Counted from the first letter of the stretch, positions 7,431 to 15,320 are shown. The stretch: 64,000 nucleotides of DNA from Streptomyces phaeofaciens (GCF_014648915.1 NZ_BMSA01000021.1:1-64000); one strand, 5' to 3'. Program-made: numbers and translations. Notes: generated by a model not told the origin, from the letters alone.

Positions 7431-8126
7431 TCACTCCTCCCACGTCGTGCCGGCGGCGGTGCGGGCGTCGATCCGCCGCAGCAGGTCCTCGTCGATCCGG
7501 TCGAGGCGGTCCACGAGGTGGCGTACCCCGGCCTCCCGCATCAGCCGGCGCTGGAAGCCGTGCGCGAAGGAGCTGGGCAGGCCGACGAACGGGGTGTTCA
7601 GGGCGCGCGCGGCCTCGGCGACGCGGGCCACGTCGTCGACGAAGAGGGCCTCGTCGTGCTTCAGGCCGAAGACGTCCGTGGTGATCTCGTGGATGCCGGG
7701 CCGGATGTCGTTGGTGCACACGTAGCCCGGGCCGTCGAAGAGGTCGGCGTGCTCCCCGAGGAAGCGGTCGAAGTGGTCCTTCGACAGTCCGCCGTAGCAG
7801 ACGGTGCGCAGGCCCAGCCGGCGCAGGAGCCGCAGCAGTTCCACCGCGCCCTCGTTCACCACGACCGGGTGGCTCGCCACGTACCGGTCGCGGTCCTCGA
7901 AGTAGGCGGCCAGGGCCTGTTCGCCGGTCAGGCCCCCGCCGATCGCCTCCGCCATGCGCTGCCCGGCGATGTGCTGGGGCTGCGAGAAGATGGCGCGTTC
8001 CGTGTCGGCGGTGTACTCCCCGCCCCTGCTGACGACGAAGTGGTGGATGACCGGGCTGAACGTGTCGTTCAGCAGCACGCCGTCGATATTGAGTGCGGCC
8101 AGCCGCAGCTTGGTGAATTCCCCCAT
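7431..8126 (-). CDS. HAD-superfamily protein lacking the usual nucleophile
   Basis: A 231-residue HAD fold: motif I reads LAALNIDGVLL, so the usual nucleophilic Asp is Asn13, while Asp15 is kept. Motif II is around TVCYGGLS, followed by a FGLKHDEALFVDD motif III/IV region. With Asn at the nucleophile position, ordinary phosphoaspartate chemistry should fail, so it may be a binding or regulatory protein, or act by another route. GGGAGG precedes the ATG. It is co-transcribed with the SDR. Butyrolactone loci often carry HAD proteins, thought to process phosphorylated butenolides; this one may not. Confidence 0.78.
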   Translation of the reverse strand: MGEFTKLRLAALNIDGVLLNDTFSPVIHHFVVSRGGEYTADTERAIFSQPQHIAGQRMAEAIGGGLTGEQALAAYFEDRDRYVASHPVVVNEGAVELLRLLRRLGLRTVCYGGLSKDHFDRFLGEHADLFDGPGYVCTNDIRPGIHEITTDVFGLKHDEALFVDDVARVAEAARALNTPFVGLPSSFAHGFQRRLMREAGVRHLVDRLDRIDEDLLRRIDARTAAGTTWEE

Positions 8127-8307
8127 GTTCCCTCCCGAGAGCGTTGCTTGACGTACGGGCCTCCCGAACGACCGTGCGCACTCGTCGGTGCGCTCGGCGT
8201 TGCCCGTGCGTCGTTGCCCTGGGCAGGCGTCGGCGGCAGTCGTCGACTCCGCCGATGCCGCTGGTCACCAGGCCGCCGGAGTGCGCGGCCGGCGCGCGGG
8301 GGGCCGG

Positions 8308-8970
8308 TCAAGCAGTCGAACTTGCTTCCGGAAGAGTGCCATAGACGGCCGCTCGGCCGCGTTCGGGATCGATCACCACGCGGATCGCGAGGGCGGGCAC
8401 GGCGATGCCCGGGAGCAGCAGCTTCCACATGCGCACGGCGCGTTGGGGGAGGTCCGCGCGGCCGCTGGCGGCGGAGGCGAAGAGCTGCATGCCGGTACAG
8501 GTCTCGACGACGAGTTCGGCCAGCTCCCGCGGATCCACCCCGGCCTGGAGTTCGCCCCGTTCCTCGGCCGTGACCAGGCACTCCTGCATGATCGTCGCCC
8601 ACTCCTCATAGGGCCGGGCGGCGTCCTCCATGCCGAACGCGCTCTGTTCCGTGGTCAGGCGTACGCCGGCCCGCAACAGGGTGCTGGTCTGGAGCTGGTG
8701 CGACCAGATCATGGTGATGTCGACCAGCCGCTGGAGCCCTTCCGAGGTCAGCAGCGGGACGATCGTGTCGGACTGGGCCTGCATGACCGCGCGGGCCAGG
8801 CTCTCCTTGGAGCCGAAGTGGAAGTAGAGGGCGCCGGCGGTGGTGCCGGAGCGCTCCAGGATGCGGTTGATGCTCGCCCCGGCATAGCCCAGTTCGTCGA
8901 AGACGGCCGCCGCGGCATGCAGGATCGCCTCGCGGGTCTCCATGGCCCGTTGCTGCTTCAGCTGTCTCAT
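8308..8970 (-). CDS. Gamma-butyrolactone receptor-type TetR repressor
   Basis: A 220-residue TetR protein of the ArpA/ScbR kind: MRQLKQQRAMETREAIL, then SINRILERSGTTAGALYFHF and GSKESLARAVM, with a central ligand domain containing DITMIWSHQLQTSTLLRAG. The ATG at 8970 has GGAGGGG 6-9 bases upstream. It diverges from the AfsA-family gene with a 251-base intergenic region holding two ARE-like sites, one of them directly next to its own ribosome-binding site. This is the classic arrangement in which the receptor represses itself and the synthase until the butyrolactone builds up. Confidence 0.9.
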   Translation of the reverse strand: MRQLKQQRAMETREAILHAAAAVFDELGYAGASINRILERSGTTAGALYFHFGSKESLARAVMQAQSDTIVPLLTSEGLQRLVDITMIWSHQLQTSTLLRAGVRLTTEQSAFGMEDAARPYEEWATIMQECLVTAEERGELQAGVDPRELAELVVETCTGMQLFASAASGRADLPQRAVRMWKLLLPGIAVPALAIRVVIDPERGRAAVYGTLPEASSTA

Positions 8971-8977
8971 TACCCCT

Positions 8978-9003
8978 CCAAAAACAGAACGATCGCTATA
9001 TTC
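8978..9003. promoter_or_regulatory. ARE-like operator next to the receptor gene start
   Basis: CCAAAAACAGAACGATCGCT followed by ATATTC lies 8-33 bases before the receptor ATG, overlapping its likely promoter and leader. It shares AGAACGATCGCT exactly with the minus-strand site at 6558-6586. Confidence 0.65.
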
Positions 9004-9138
9004 TCCGCGTATGGGCGTTGTGTCCAGAGGTTTCCCAGATGTCCTTGAGAAATGCGCGATCCTGCGCGTGTTCGGTGGAACGTCCATGGCCGCCGCCTTG
9101 GCAGTGTATTGGCTATGTCTTTGCCGGGCCATGGTCAT

Positions 9139-9163
9139 GCAGAACCGAGCGCTCTTTATGTTT
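9139..9163 (+). promoter_or_regulatory. ARE-like operator upstream of the AfsA-family gene
   Basis: GCAGAACCGAGCGCTCTTTA followed by TGTTT lies 59-83 bases before the GTG start of the AfsA-family gene. It matches the transposase-like gene's site over CGAG-Y-GCTCTWTAT and contains the palindrome GAGCGCTC. Confidence 0.6.
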
Positions 9164-9221
9164 AGTGGGTCCCCGGCCTCCGTGTGCGGTCGGGGTTGGT
9201 CACTCAGGGGGGAAGGTTCGC

Positions 9222-10157
9222 GTGTCCAGTACTGCTCAGCTCACGCCGGACGTCACGGCCGGGATTCCGGTCACAGGCGAATACGTGCACAAGGTGGATG
9301 TGTCGGAGGTCCTCCTCACGGAGGCGCGGGCCACGGGGGCCGACACCTACCGGATCAGCGCCGACTGGCCGCGGAGCCACGGTTTCTACACCTCCCGTCA
9401 TGGCCTGCACGACCCTCTCCTGCTCGCTGAAACGGTCCGCCAGACGGTGCCCCTGCTCAGCCACGCCGGCTATGGCGCGCCCTTCGGCCACCGCCAGTCA
9501 TGGAGCAGTCTGAACTATGCGCTCACGCCCGCCGCACTGGCCGTCGGCGAGGGTGACACCGAGGTCGAGCTGCGCATCGCCTGCCAGGATGTCGTGCGCC
9601 GGTCCGGTCGGCTGGCCTCGATGAACCTCCAGATCGAGGTGTTGCGGGACGGTATCCGCGTCGGCACCGCCCGCACCCGCTTCGCCAACCACGCCCCGGC
9701 CCTCTACGAGCGTCTGCGCGGCCCCTACGCCGACCTGGCCCGGGCCACCTCCCGGGCGCTCCCGCCGGCCCCGCCGGTGGAGCCCGCGCGCGTGGGGCGC
9801 GCACACCCGGCCGATGTCGTCCTCGCCGCCTCCGACGTGCCCGGACGCAGCCGGCTGCGGGTCGACCTGAGCCACCCGGTGCTCTTCGATCACCCGGTGG
9901 ACCATGCGCCGGGCATGCTCCTGCTGGAGGCGGCCCGCCAGGCCGCGCAGGCCGTGGCCCACCCGCGGCCCGTCGTGGCCGTCGGCATGGACACCCTCTT
10001 CGCCCGCTACTGCGAACTCGACGTGCCCTGCTGGATCCACGCGGGCCTGCTGGACTCGCCCGACCGGAGCACGACCCGGGCGGTGGTGTCGCTGGTGCAG
10101 AACGATCTGTGTGTGTTCTCCAGCGTCATCACCTTGATGGAGATACCGGGGGCTTAG
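9222..10157 (+). CDS. AfsA/ScbA-family butyrolactone synthase
   Basis: A 311-residue AfsA-family protein with two hotdog-like AfsA repeats. The first has EYVHKVDVSEVLLT and WPRSHGFYTSRHGLHDPLL, the second AHPADVVLAA and DHPVDHAPGMLLLEAARQA. AfsA enzymes condense a beta-ketoacyl-ACP with dihydroxyacetone phosphate to form the butenolide skeleton of gamma-butyrolactone signals. GTG 9222 is chosen because GGGGGGAAGG lies 6-15 bases upstream and the length then matches the family; the frame is open further upstream. Divergence from the receptor gene and an ARE-like site upstream fit quorum-type control. Confidence 0.93.
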   Translation: MSSTAQLTPDVTAGIPVTGEYVHKVDVSEVLLTEARATGADTYRISADWPRSHGFYTSRHGLHDPLLLAETVRQTVPLLSHAGYGAPFGHRQSWSSLNYALTPAALAVGEGDTEVELRIACQDVVRRSGRLASMNLQIEVLRDGIRVGTARTRFANHAPALYERLRGPYADLARATSRALPPAPPVEPARVGRAHPADVVLAASDVPGRSRLRVDLSHPVLFDHPVDHAPGMLLLEAARQAAQAVAHPRPVVAVGMDTLFARYCELDVPCWIHAGLLDSPDRSTTRAVVSLVQNDLCVFSSVITLMEIPGA

Positions 10158-10242
10158 AGGGCGGCTGCGGCGGTGGGGGCGGGGCCTTCGGGACCTGGGG
10201 GCTAGGGTCGCGGGGATTTGGGTCCTGGGGACTTGGGGTCTC

Positions 10243-10370
10243 GGGTCTCTGGCTCTTCGGGTCTCTGGCTCTTCGGGTCTCTGGCTCTTCGGGTCTCCGG
10301 GTCTTCGGGTCTCCGGGTCTTCGGGTCTTCGGCTCTCCAGGCCTCCGGCTCTCCGGTTTTCGGGTTTCCG
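10243..10370. repeat. Eight-unit 16-bp tandem repeat
   Basis: Period-16 array: three identical copies of GGGTCTCTGGCTCTTC (10243, 10259, 10275), two of GGGTCTCCGGGTCTTC (10291, 10307), then three diverging units ending at 10370. Each unit is itself two related 8-mers. The array is strongly strand-asymmetric (G/T on plus). Related degenerate sequence precedes it from about 10180. It fills much of the gene-free interval 10158-10573, followed by parS and two DnaA boxes. Confidence 0.9.
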
Positions 10371-10400
10371 TGGTGAACATGGGCCTCGTGCAGGGGAGTT

Positions 10401-10414
10401 GTTTCACGTGAAAC
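10401..10414. promoter_or_regulatory. parS centromere site (ParB binding)
   Basis: GTTTCACGTGAAAC is the perfect 14-bp palindrome known as parS in Streptomyces, where multiple copies cluster around oriC and load ParB for chromosome segregation. This copy is intergenic, 31 bases after the 16-bp repeat array. Confidence 0.92.
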
Positions 10415-10467
10415 GGCCTCCGGCCTGGGCGCGGCACGCCGTGGCATCCGCCGAGTGGGGGGCGCAG

Positions 10468-10494
10468 TTGTCCACAGACCGGGAGTTGTCCACA
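10468..10494 (+). promoter_or_regulatory. Two directly repeated DnaA boxes
   Basis: TTGTCCACA, the preferred Streptomyces DnaA box, occurs at 10468-10476 and 10486-10494 on the same strand, 18 bp apart. They sit 80-93 bases before the GTG of the DUF2252 gene, so they may be a DnaA-regulated promoter element or a DnaA-titration site. No dnaA or dnaN gene is present, so this is not oriC. Confidence 0.7.
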
Positions 10495-10573
10495 GGGACT
10501 GACATCTTTCGGCCGACGGACGGTACGGTCGGCACGAATTGATCGACGTTCGTGTGCGGGGGAGGCGGTCGCT

Positions 10574-11992
10574 GTGACTGGGTCCGGCGTGGCAGAGACG
10601 AGTGGGGCACGCAGGCTCCCCAAGGTGAGCGGCTTCGCGGAGTGGCCTCTGGCGGGGTTGCCCAAGGAAGAGGGCAAGGCCCTGCGCGACGGGGTGCCGC
10701 GGTCGTCGCACGCCGCACTCGACCTGGACCCCTCGCGCCCCGACGCGGTGGCGGCCGTCGAGGAGTCCAGCCAGGGCCGGCTCCCCGAGCTGACGCCGAT
10801 AAGGGTGGGCCGGATGGCGGCCACGCCGTTCGCGTTCCTGCGCGGCTCGGCGGGTCTGATGGCGTACGACCTGGCCCGCACGCCCATGACGCGGGTCCGC
10901 GCCCAGATCTGCGGTGACGCCCACGCGGCCAACTTCGGTCTGTACGGCGACGCGCGCGGCGGCCTGGTCATCGATCTGAACGACTTCGACGAGACCGTCG
11001 AAGGGCCCTGGGAGTGGGACCTCAAGCGGCTCGCCGCGTCCCTGGTGCTCGCGGGCCGGGTGGCCGGCGCCGACGAGGACACCTGCCGCAAGGCGGCCCT
11101 CGGCGCGGCCGGTTCCTACCGGCGGACGATGCGGCTGCTGGCCAAGCTCCCGGTCCTCGACGCGTGGAACGCGATCGCCGACGAGGAACTGGTCTCGCAC
11201 ACCGACGCCCACGATCTGGTGGGCACTTTGCAGCGGGTCTCCGAGAAGGCGCGGGCCAACACGAGCGGGCGGTTCGCGGCGAAGTCGACCGAGCCGACCG
11301 AGAACGGCGGGCGGCGTTTCGTCGACGCCCCGCCGGTGCTGCGTCAGGTGCCGGACGAGGAGGCGGCGGCGGTGGCCGCGTCCCTGGAGGAGTACCTGGC
11401 CACGCTCTCCGAGGACCGGCACCCCCTGCTGGCCCGCCACGCGGTGCAGGACGTCGCCTTCCGGATCGTCGGCACGGGCAGCGTGGGCACGCGTTCGTAC
11501 GTCGTGCTGCTGCTGGACCACCGGGGCGAGCCGCTGGTGCTCCAGGTGAAGGAGGCGCGCGCGTCGGCCCTGGTCCCGCATCTGGCGACGGCGGGCTTCG
11601 AGGCGCCGGAGGCCGGCCACGAGGGACGCCGGGTGGTGCTGGGGCAGAAGCGGATGCAGGTGGTCAGCGACGTCCTGCTGGGCTGGACGACGGTCGCCGG
11701 ACTCCCCTTCCAGGTGCGGCAGTTCCGCAACCGCAAGGGCAGCGTCGACCCGGCCGCGCTCGCCCCCGACCAGGTCGACGACTACGGCCGGATGACCGGC
11801 GCGCTGCTGGCCCGCGCGCACTCCCACAGCGCCGACCCGCGTCTGATCGCCGGCTACTGCGGCAAGAACGACGAACTCGACGAGGCGATCGCCACGTTCG
11901 CCGTCGCCTACGCCGACCTCACGGAGGCGGACCACGCGGACCTGGTGAAGGCGGTACGGGCGGGCCGGATCGCGGCGGAGACGGGGGTGTGA
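10574..11992 (+). CDS. DUF2252 family protein
   Basis: A 472-residue protein with the DUF2252 hallmarks: TPFAFLRGSAGLMAYDLA, the ICGDAHAANFGLYG segment that recalls aminoglycoside-phosphotransferase/kinase-like catalytic loops (HxDxxxxN-like), and VIDLNDFDETVEGPWEWDLKRLAAS. The family's biochemical role is not established; the GDAHAANF and DFDE pairs suggest an ATP-grasping kinase-like fold. GTG 10574 starts within CGCTGTGACTG. A small conserved hypothetical gene follows 16 bases later. The upstream region carries parS and DnaA boxes. Confidence 0.85.
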   Translation: MTGSGVAETSGARRLPKVSGFAEWPLAGLPKEEGKALRDGVPRSSHAALDLDPSRPDAVAAVEESSQGRLPELTPIRVGRMAATPFAFLRGSAGLMAYDLARTPMTRVRAQICGDAHAANFGLYGDARGGLVIDLNDFDETVEGPWEWDLKRLAASLVLAGRVAGADEDTCRKAALGAAGSYRRTMRLLAKLPVLDAWNAIADEELVSHTDAHDLVGTLQRVSEKARANTSGRFAAKSTEPTENGGRRFVDAPPVLRQVPDEEAAAVAASLEEYLATLSEDRHPLLARHAVQDVAFRIVGTGSVGTRSYVVLLLDHRGEPLVLQVKEARASALVPHLATAGFEAPEAGHEGRRVVLGQKRMQVVSDVLLGWTTVAGLPFQVRQFRNRKGSVDPAALAPDQVDDYGRMTGALLARAHSHSADPRLIAGYCGKNDELDEAIATFAVAYADLTEADHADLVKAVRAGRIAAETGV

Positions 11993-12008
11993 GGACGGTG
12001 GACGCCCA

Positions 12009-12479
12009 GTGAGGTACGTCGATCTCGACGGGGTGGTGGGGGACCTGACCGGGGTTCTGGACCCACGGCCCTACCTGGAGCAGCTGCCCGCGCTCGTGGA
12101 GCGGCTGCCCCCGGGGGCCCGCGCCTTCGCCACCGACCCCGGCCACTACGCCTTCTCCGGCAAACGGTGCGTGAAGGACCTCAAGCCCGGCGAGGCCCGC
12201 CGCACCGGGGACGACGACATCGAGATCCGCTTCGGCCACAACTGCTGGAAGCACGACGAGGACCTGATCGTCCGCTATCGCGGCGTCGCCCGTTTCCAGG
12301 CCGATGTCCTCGATGTCTGCGCCCTCGACGATCTGGGCGACGTCGTCCTCGACGAGATCCTTCCGCACCCCCAGGGCTGCACCCACGAAATAGCCTGCCG
12401 CCCGGGCACCCTCGTCGTGGTCTGCCGGGACCTGGAGGCGGAGTGGGTACCGGCGGACTGCCCGCAGGCGCGGGGCTGA
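12009..12479 (+). CDS. Conserved hypothetical protein
   Basis: A 156-residue soluble protein that I do not recognise. It has FATDPGHYAFSGKRCVKDLK, an RFGHNCWKHDEDLIVRYRG block and a cysteine-containing C-terminus (PQGCTHEIACRPGTLVVVCRDLEAEW). It is likely beta-rich, with five cysteines. It starts at GTG 12009, 16 bases after the DUF2252 stop, and is probably co-transcribed. No signal peptide or membrane segment is visible. Confidence 0.65.
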   Translation: MRYVDLDGVVGDLTGVLDPRPYLEQLPALVERLPPGARAFATDPGHYAFSGKRCVKDLKPGEARRTGDDDIEIRFGHNCWKHDEDLIVRYRGVARFQADVLDVCALDDLGDVVLDEILPHPQGCTHEIACRPGTLVVVCRDLEAEWVPADCPQARG

Positions 12480-12574
12480 GCCGGGCCGGCGAGGATCGCC
12501 GGCCGGACCTCCGGCGAGGCTTCCCGTGGGCGAGAGCTTCCCTGGTCGGGCGAGCCGTGGCCTAGGCTGGTCGG

Positions 12575-13372
12575 GTGACGACCCCCGAAGCTGAGCAGCC
12601 ACGGCCCGAGGAGCGGCTGGAACAGGCCGTTCGGGCCGCTGAGCAGGCGTTGATCGAGTTCGAGATCGCGGTGGAGACCTTCCGCGTCGAGGTCGAGAAC
12701 TTCTCGCGGCTCCACCACCAGAAACTCGGTCCGATGTACGCCCGGCTCGACGAGCTGGACGCGCAGATAGCGGAGGCCAAGGCCGCCCGCACCGGCGACC
12801 CCGAGGACGTGCGCAAGGCCGAGGAGGCGCGCGGCCGGGTGCTGCCGATGCCCGGGGTCGAGGAGCTGTTCCACGGCTGGATGGACGAGAACGGCCTGTT
12901 CCCGGAGGCCGCGGCGATGCTCACGGACCAGTCGGTGCGCCCCCCGGAGCGGGTGCGGCCCAGCGAGGAGGCCCGCAAGCTCTACCGCGAGCTGGCCCGC
13001 AAGGCTCACCCCGACCTGGCGCAGGAGGACGACGAGCGGGCGCGCCGCGACGAGTTCATCGCCCGCGTCAACGCCGCCTACGCCCGTGGCGACGAGGCTC
13101 TGCTGCGGGAGCTGGCCGAGGAGTGGGCGGCCGGTCCGGCCCCCGCCGAACGGCGCCCGACCCCCAGCGAGGAGCTGTACGTCCGCCTCGAGTGGCTGGC
13201 CGAGCGCAAGGAACTGCTCACGATGATCGCCCGCGATCTGGAGGAGAGCGCCATCGGTTCCATGCTGCGGATGGCGCCGGACGACCCCGACACCCTGCTC
13301 GACGAGATCGCCGACAAGCTCCTGGCCGAGGTCTCCGGGAAGGAAGCGGAGCTGGCCCAGCTCGTCGGGTGA
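12575..13372 (+). CDS. J-domain protein with N-terminal coiled coil
   Basis: A 265-residue protein. Residues about 1-80 form a charged helical/coiled-coil region (LEQAVRAAEQALIEFEIAVE). Residues about 128-185 are a J domain with KLYRELARKAHPDLAQEDDE, including the HPD tripeptide that stimulates Hsp70 ATPase, followed by FIARVNAAYARGDEALLREL. The C-terminal helices may bind a client or partner. It is a DnaJ-like co-chaperone lacking the Gly/Phe and zinc-finger regions. The start at GTG 12575 is short-leadered, with CCTAGGCT near the -10 position. Confidence 0.85.
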   Translation: MTTPEAEQPRPEERLEQAVRAAEQALIEFEIAVETFRVEVENFSRLHHQKLGPMYARLDELDAQIAEAKAARTGDPEDVRKAEEARGRVLPMPGVEELFHGWMDENGLFPEAAAMLTDQSVRPPERVRPSEEARKLYRELARKAHPDLAQEDDERARRDEFIARVNAAYARGDEALLRELAEEWAAGPAPAERRPTPSEELYVRLEWLAERKELLTMIARDLEESAIGSMLRMAPDDPDTLLDEIADKLLAEVSGKEAELAQLVG

Positions 13373-13429
13373 TCACCCGATGCCCCATGCCCCGCCGCCC
13401 GCCGGACCCGGTCCGGTAGCGTCGGGGGT

Positions 13430-13777
13430 ATGAGTTTCGGAGCTGGTGTGCCCACGGTCGAGGTCGGTGGCCTCAAGGACGACGACTTCCTGCTGGACGT
13501 CCGCGAGGACGACGAGTGGCGGGCGGGTCATGCCCAGGGGGCACTGCACATCCCCATCAGTGAGTTCGTCGCCCGCTACGGCGAGCTGACCGAGGCCGCC
13601 CCGCAGGACGGGCGGATCCATGTGATCTGCCGTTCCGGCGGGCGCTCGGCCCAGGTCACGATGTATCTGGTCCAGCAGGGCATCGACGCGGTGAACGTCG
13701 ACGGCGGGATGCAGCTCTGGCAGGCCGTGGGCCGCCCGGTCGTGACGGACGACGGACAGCCCGGCGGCGTCCTCTAG
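13430..13777 (+). CDS. Rhodanese-like domain protein
   Basis: A 115-residue single rhodanese domain: FLLDVREDDEWRAGHAQGALHIP, the active-site loop ICRSGGRSA with catalytic Cys, and VNVDGGMQLW. Such proteins carry sulfane sulfur for thiolation or detoxification. The ATG lies 8 bases after a TAGCGT -10-like box with no clear Shine-Dalgarno sequence, so the mRNA may be leaderless. Confidence 0.92.
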   Translation: MSFGAGVPTVEVGGLKDDDFLLDVREDDEWRAGHAQGALHIPISEFVARYGELTEAAPQDGRIHVICRSGGRSAQVTMYLVQQGIDAVNVDGGMQLWQAVGRPVVTDDGQPGGVL

Positions 13778-13805
13778 TCCTGCGGTCCTGCCCGTACCCG
13801 TGGGG

Positions 13806-14942
13806 TCAGCCGAGGGGATGGGCGGCCAGCAGGTCGCCCAGCGCCTCCTCGTGCGCCGCCGCCGGCCCGAGCGACAGCTGCAGGTGCTTGGCCCAGGCGT
13901 GGTACCGGTGCAGCGGATAGTCGACGTCGGCGCCGAAGCCGCCGTGCAGATGCTGCGCGGTCTGCACGACCCGTCGTACGCCGTCGGAGGCCCAGATCTT
14001 GGCGACGGCGATGTCCCCGGAGACGGGCAGCGCGCCCGGCGCCCCGGAGGCGATCCGCCAGGCGGCCTGCCACAGGGTGACCTCCATGGCGCGCAGGTCG
14101 ATGTAGCGGTCGGCGGCCTGGACGGCGACCGCCTGGAAGCTGGCGATCGGGTGCCCGAACTGCTCCCGCTTGCCGGCGTACTCGCTGGTCATGGCCAGCA
14201 CCCGTTCACCGAGGCCCAGCGCCAGCGCGCAGGTTCCCGTGGTGAGCAGCGCCCGCAGGTGTTCCCAGGCGCCGTCGGCGGTGATCATGTCCTGGGCGGC
14301 GACCCGGGCCGACTCCAGCCGCAGCTCGCCCAGCCGCTCGCCGGTGGTGGAGATCTGTTCGGCCAGTGCGGTCCCCTCGTGTCCGCGTGCCACCACCGCG
14401 AGGACGCTCCGGTCGTCGCCGGTGCGTGCGGGCACGACGAGGAAGTCGGCCTCGTACGCCCACGGCACGGCCGTCTGCACCCCGTCCAGTACCCAGTCGT
14501 CGCCGTCGGGCCGGGCGGTCACGGCGAGTTCGGCCGCGTCGTGCCCGGTGCGGCCGTGGGCGGCGACGGTCAGCACGACCTCGCCCCGCCCGGCGCGGGC
14601 CAGCAGCGCGGACCGCAGCTGCGGCCCGCCGTGGGCCTGTACGGCGGCAGCGGCGGCGCCGCTCTCCAGCAGCGGTACCCGTGCCAGCACCTTGCCCGCC
14701 TCGCGCAGCACCAGGCAGAACGCGACGGCGTCCAGGCCGGCCCCGCCGTACTCCTCGTCGAGGAGCAGGCTCAGCAGGTCCGCGTCGGCGAGCCTGGCCC
14801 ACAGCGTCCGGTCGAGGTCGTCGGCGACGGGGCGGCCCTGGGTGAGCGCGGGGCTGGGCACGCCGTCCGGCGCGACCCCGGCGAGCACTCCGCGCGCCGC
14901 CTCGGCCGCCGCCTGCTGCTCCTCGCTGAAGGTGAAGTCCAC
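13806..14942 (-). CDS. Acyl-CoA dehydrogenase
   Basis: A 378-residue acyl-CoA dehydrogenase: MDFTFSEEQQ start, EEYGGAGLDAVAFCLVLREAG in the N-terminal helical domain, a reduced middle domain, and GKREQFGHPIASFQAV and HGGFGADVDYPLHRY in the FAD-binding C-terminal domain. It is shorter and more divergent than housekeeping enzymes and resembles one subunit of the heteromeric steroid side-chain dehydrogenases of actinobacteria. A KstR-type palindrome (14988-15001) 46 bases upstream supports a steroid or branched-lipid role; a TetR-type palindrome lies at 15106-15119. It is convergent with the rhodanese gene. Confidence 0.88.
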   Translation of the reverse strand: MDFTFSEEQQAAAEAARGVLAGVAPDGVPSPALTQGRPVADDLDRTLWARLADADLLSLLLDEEYGGAGLDAVAFCLVLREAGKVLARVPLLESGAAAAAVQAHGGPQLRSALLARAGRGEVVLTVAAHGRTGHDAAELAVTARPDGDDWVLDGVQTAVPWAYEADFLVVPARTGDDRSVLAVVARGHEGTALAEQISTTGERLGELRLESARVAAQDMITADGAWEHLRALLTTGTCALALGLGERVLAMTSEYAGKREQFGHPIASFQAVAVQAADRYIDLRAMEVTLWQAAWRIASGAPGALPVSGDIAVAKIWASDGVRRVVQTAQHLHGGFGADVDYPLHRYHAWAKHLQLSLGPAAAHEEALGDLLAAHPLG

Positions 14943-14987
14943 GGCCTGTCCTTCCGACGGGTCAGCTGATCTGACGGGTCGTCAAGA

Positions 14988-15001
14988 TAGAACAGGTTCT
15001 A
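14988..15001. promoter_or_regulatory. KstR-like operator
   Basis: TAGAACAGGTTCTA fits the KstR pattern TNNAACNNGTTNNA exactly and is a perfect 6+6 palindrome around AG. It lies 46-59 bases upstream of the acyl-CoA dehydrogenase ATG. KstR controls cholesterol catabolism in mycobacteria and relatives. Confidence 0.65.
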
Positions 15002-15105
15002 GGAGAAGGGAACGGCCGGGCGGCCACCCTCCCGCCGAAGCGCCGCCCCGCCCGGTCCGTCCGACCGCCCCGCCCGGCCCGTCCGGCCTTGCCCGACCTG
15101 TCCCG

Positions 15106-15119
15106 ACCGATCGTTCGGT
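15106..15119. promoter_or_regulatory. TetR-type palindrome ACCGA-TCGT-TCGGT
   Basis: A 14-mer with perfect 5-bp arms. It is the exact reverse complement of the palindrome at 19890-19903 and differs by one base from that at 22778-22791. It lies between the divergent acyl-CoA dehydrogenase and DUF5819 genes. Confidence 0.65.
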
Positions 15120-15165
15120 GTACGTGGTTCCCCCGACAGGCGGCCGTCGTAGGGTGGGCCCCCGC

Positions 15166-15198
15166 TGTGGACGAGCTGAGGGCGCCCCGTGTGGACAA
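15166..15198 (-). promoter_or_regulatory. DnaA-box pair
   Basis: On the minus strand TTGTCCACA occupies 15190-15198 and the variant TCGTCCACA 15166-15174, 24 bp apart. They are intergenic, upstream of the DUF5819 operon. The rest of the 378-base interval 14943-15320 is GC-rich spacer with the two operators listed above. Confidence 0.5.
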
Positions 15199-15320
15199 CC
15201 TCACGGCTCCGGGACCGACGGGCGGCACGGGAGAGGGCTGCGCCGAACGGGTGAGGGTGGGTACCGTTCGCGATTGCGCGACGCAGCGGGAAGACGACCG
15301 GAATCGGGGAACGGGGCGGA

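Noticed and set aside
10243..10370. CRISPR array
   Set aside because: Units are 16 bp with no spacers and degrade gradually; no cas genes are present.
10401..10494. Chromosomal origin oriC
   Set aside because: Only two DnaA boxes and no dnaA or dnaN genes; better read as a parS/DnaA site near but outside oriC.
10202..11935. Minus-strand frame through the 16-bp repeat and DUF2252 gene
   Set aside because: It runs through a tandem repeat and antisense to DUF2252; its composition is Arg/Gly/Val shadow sequence.
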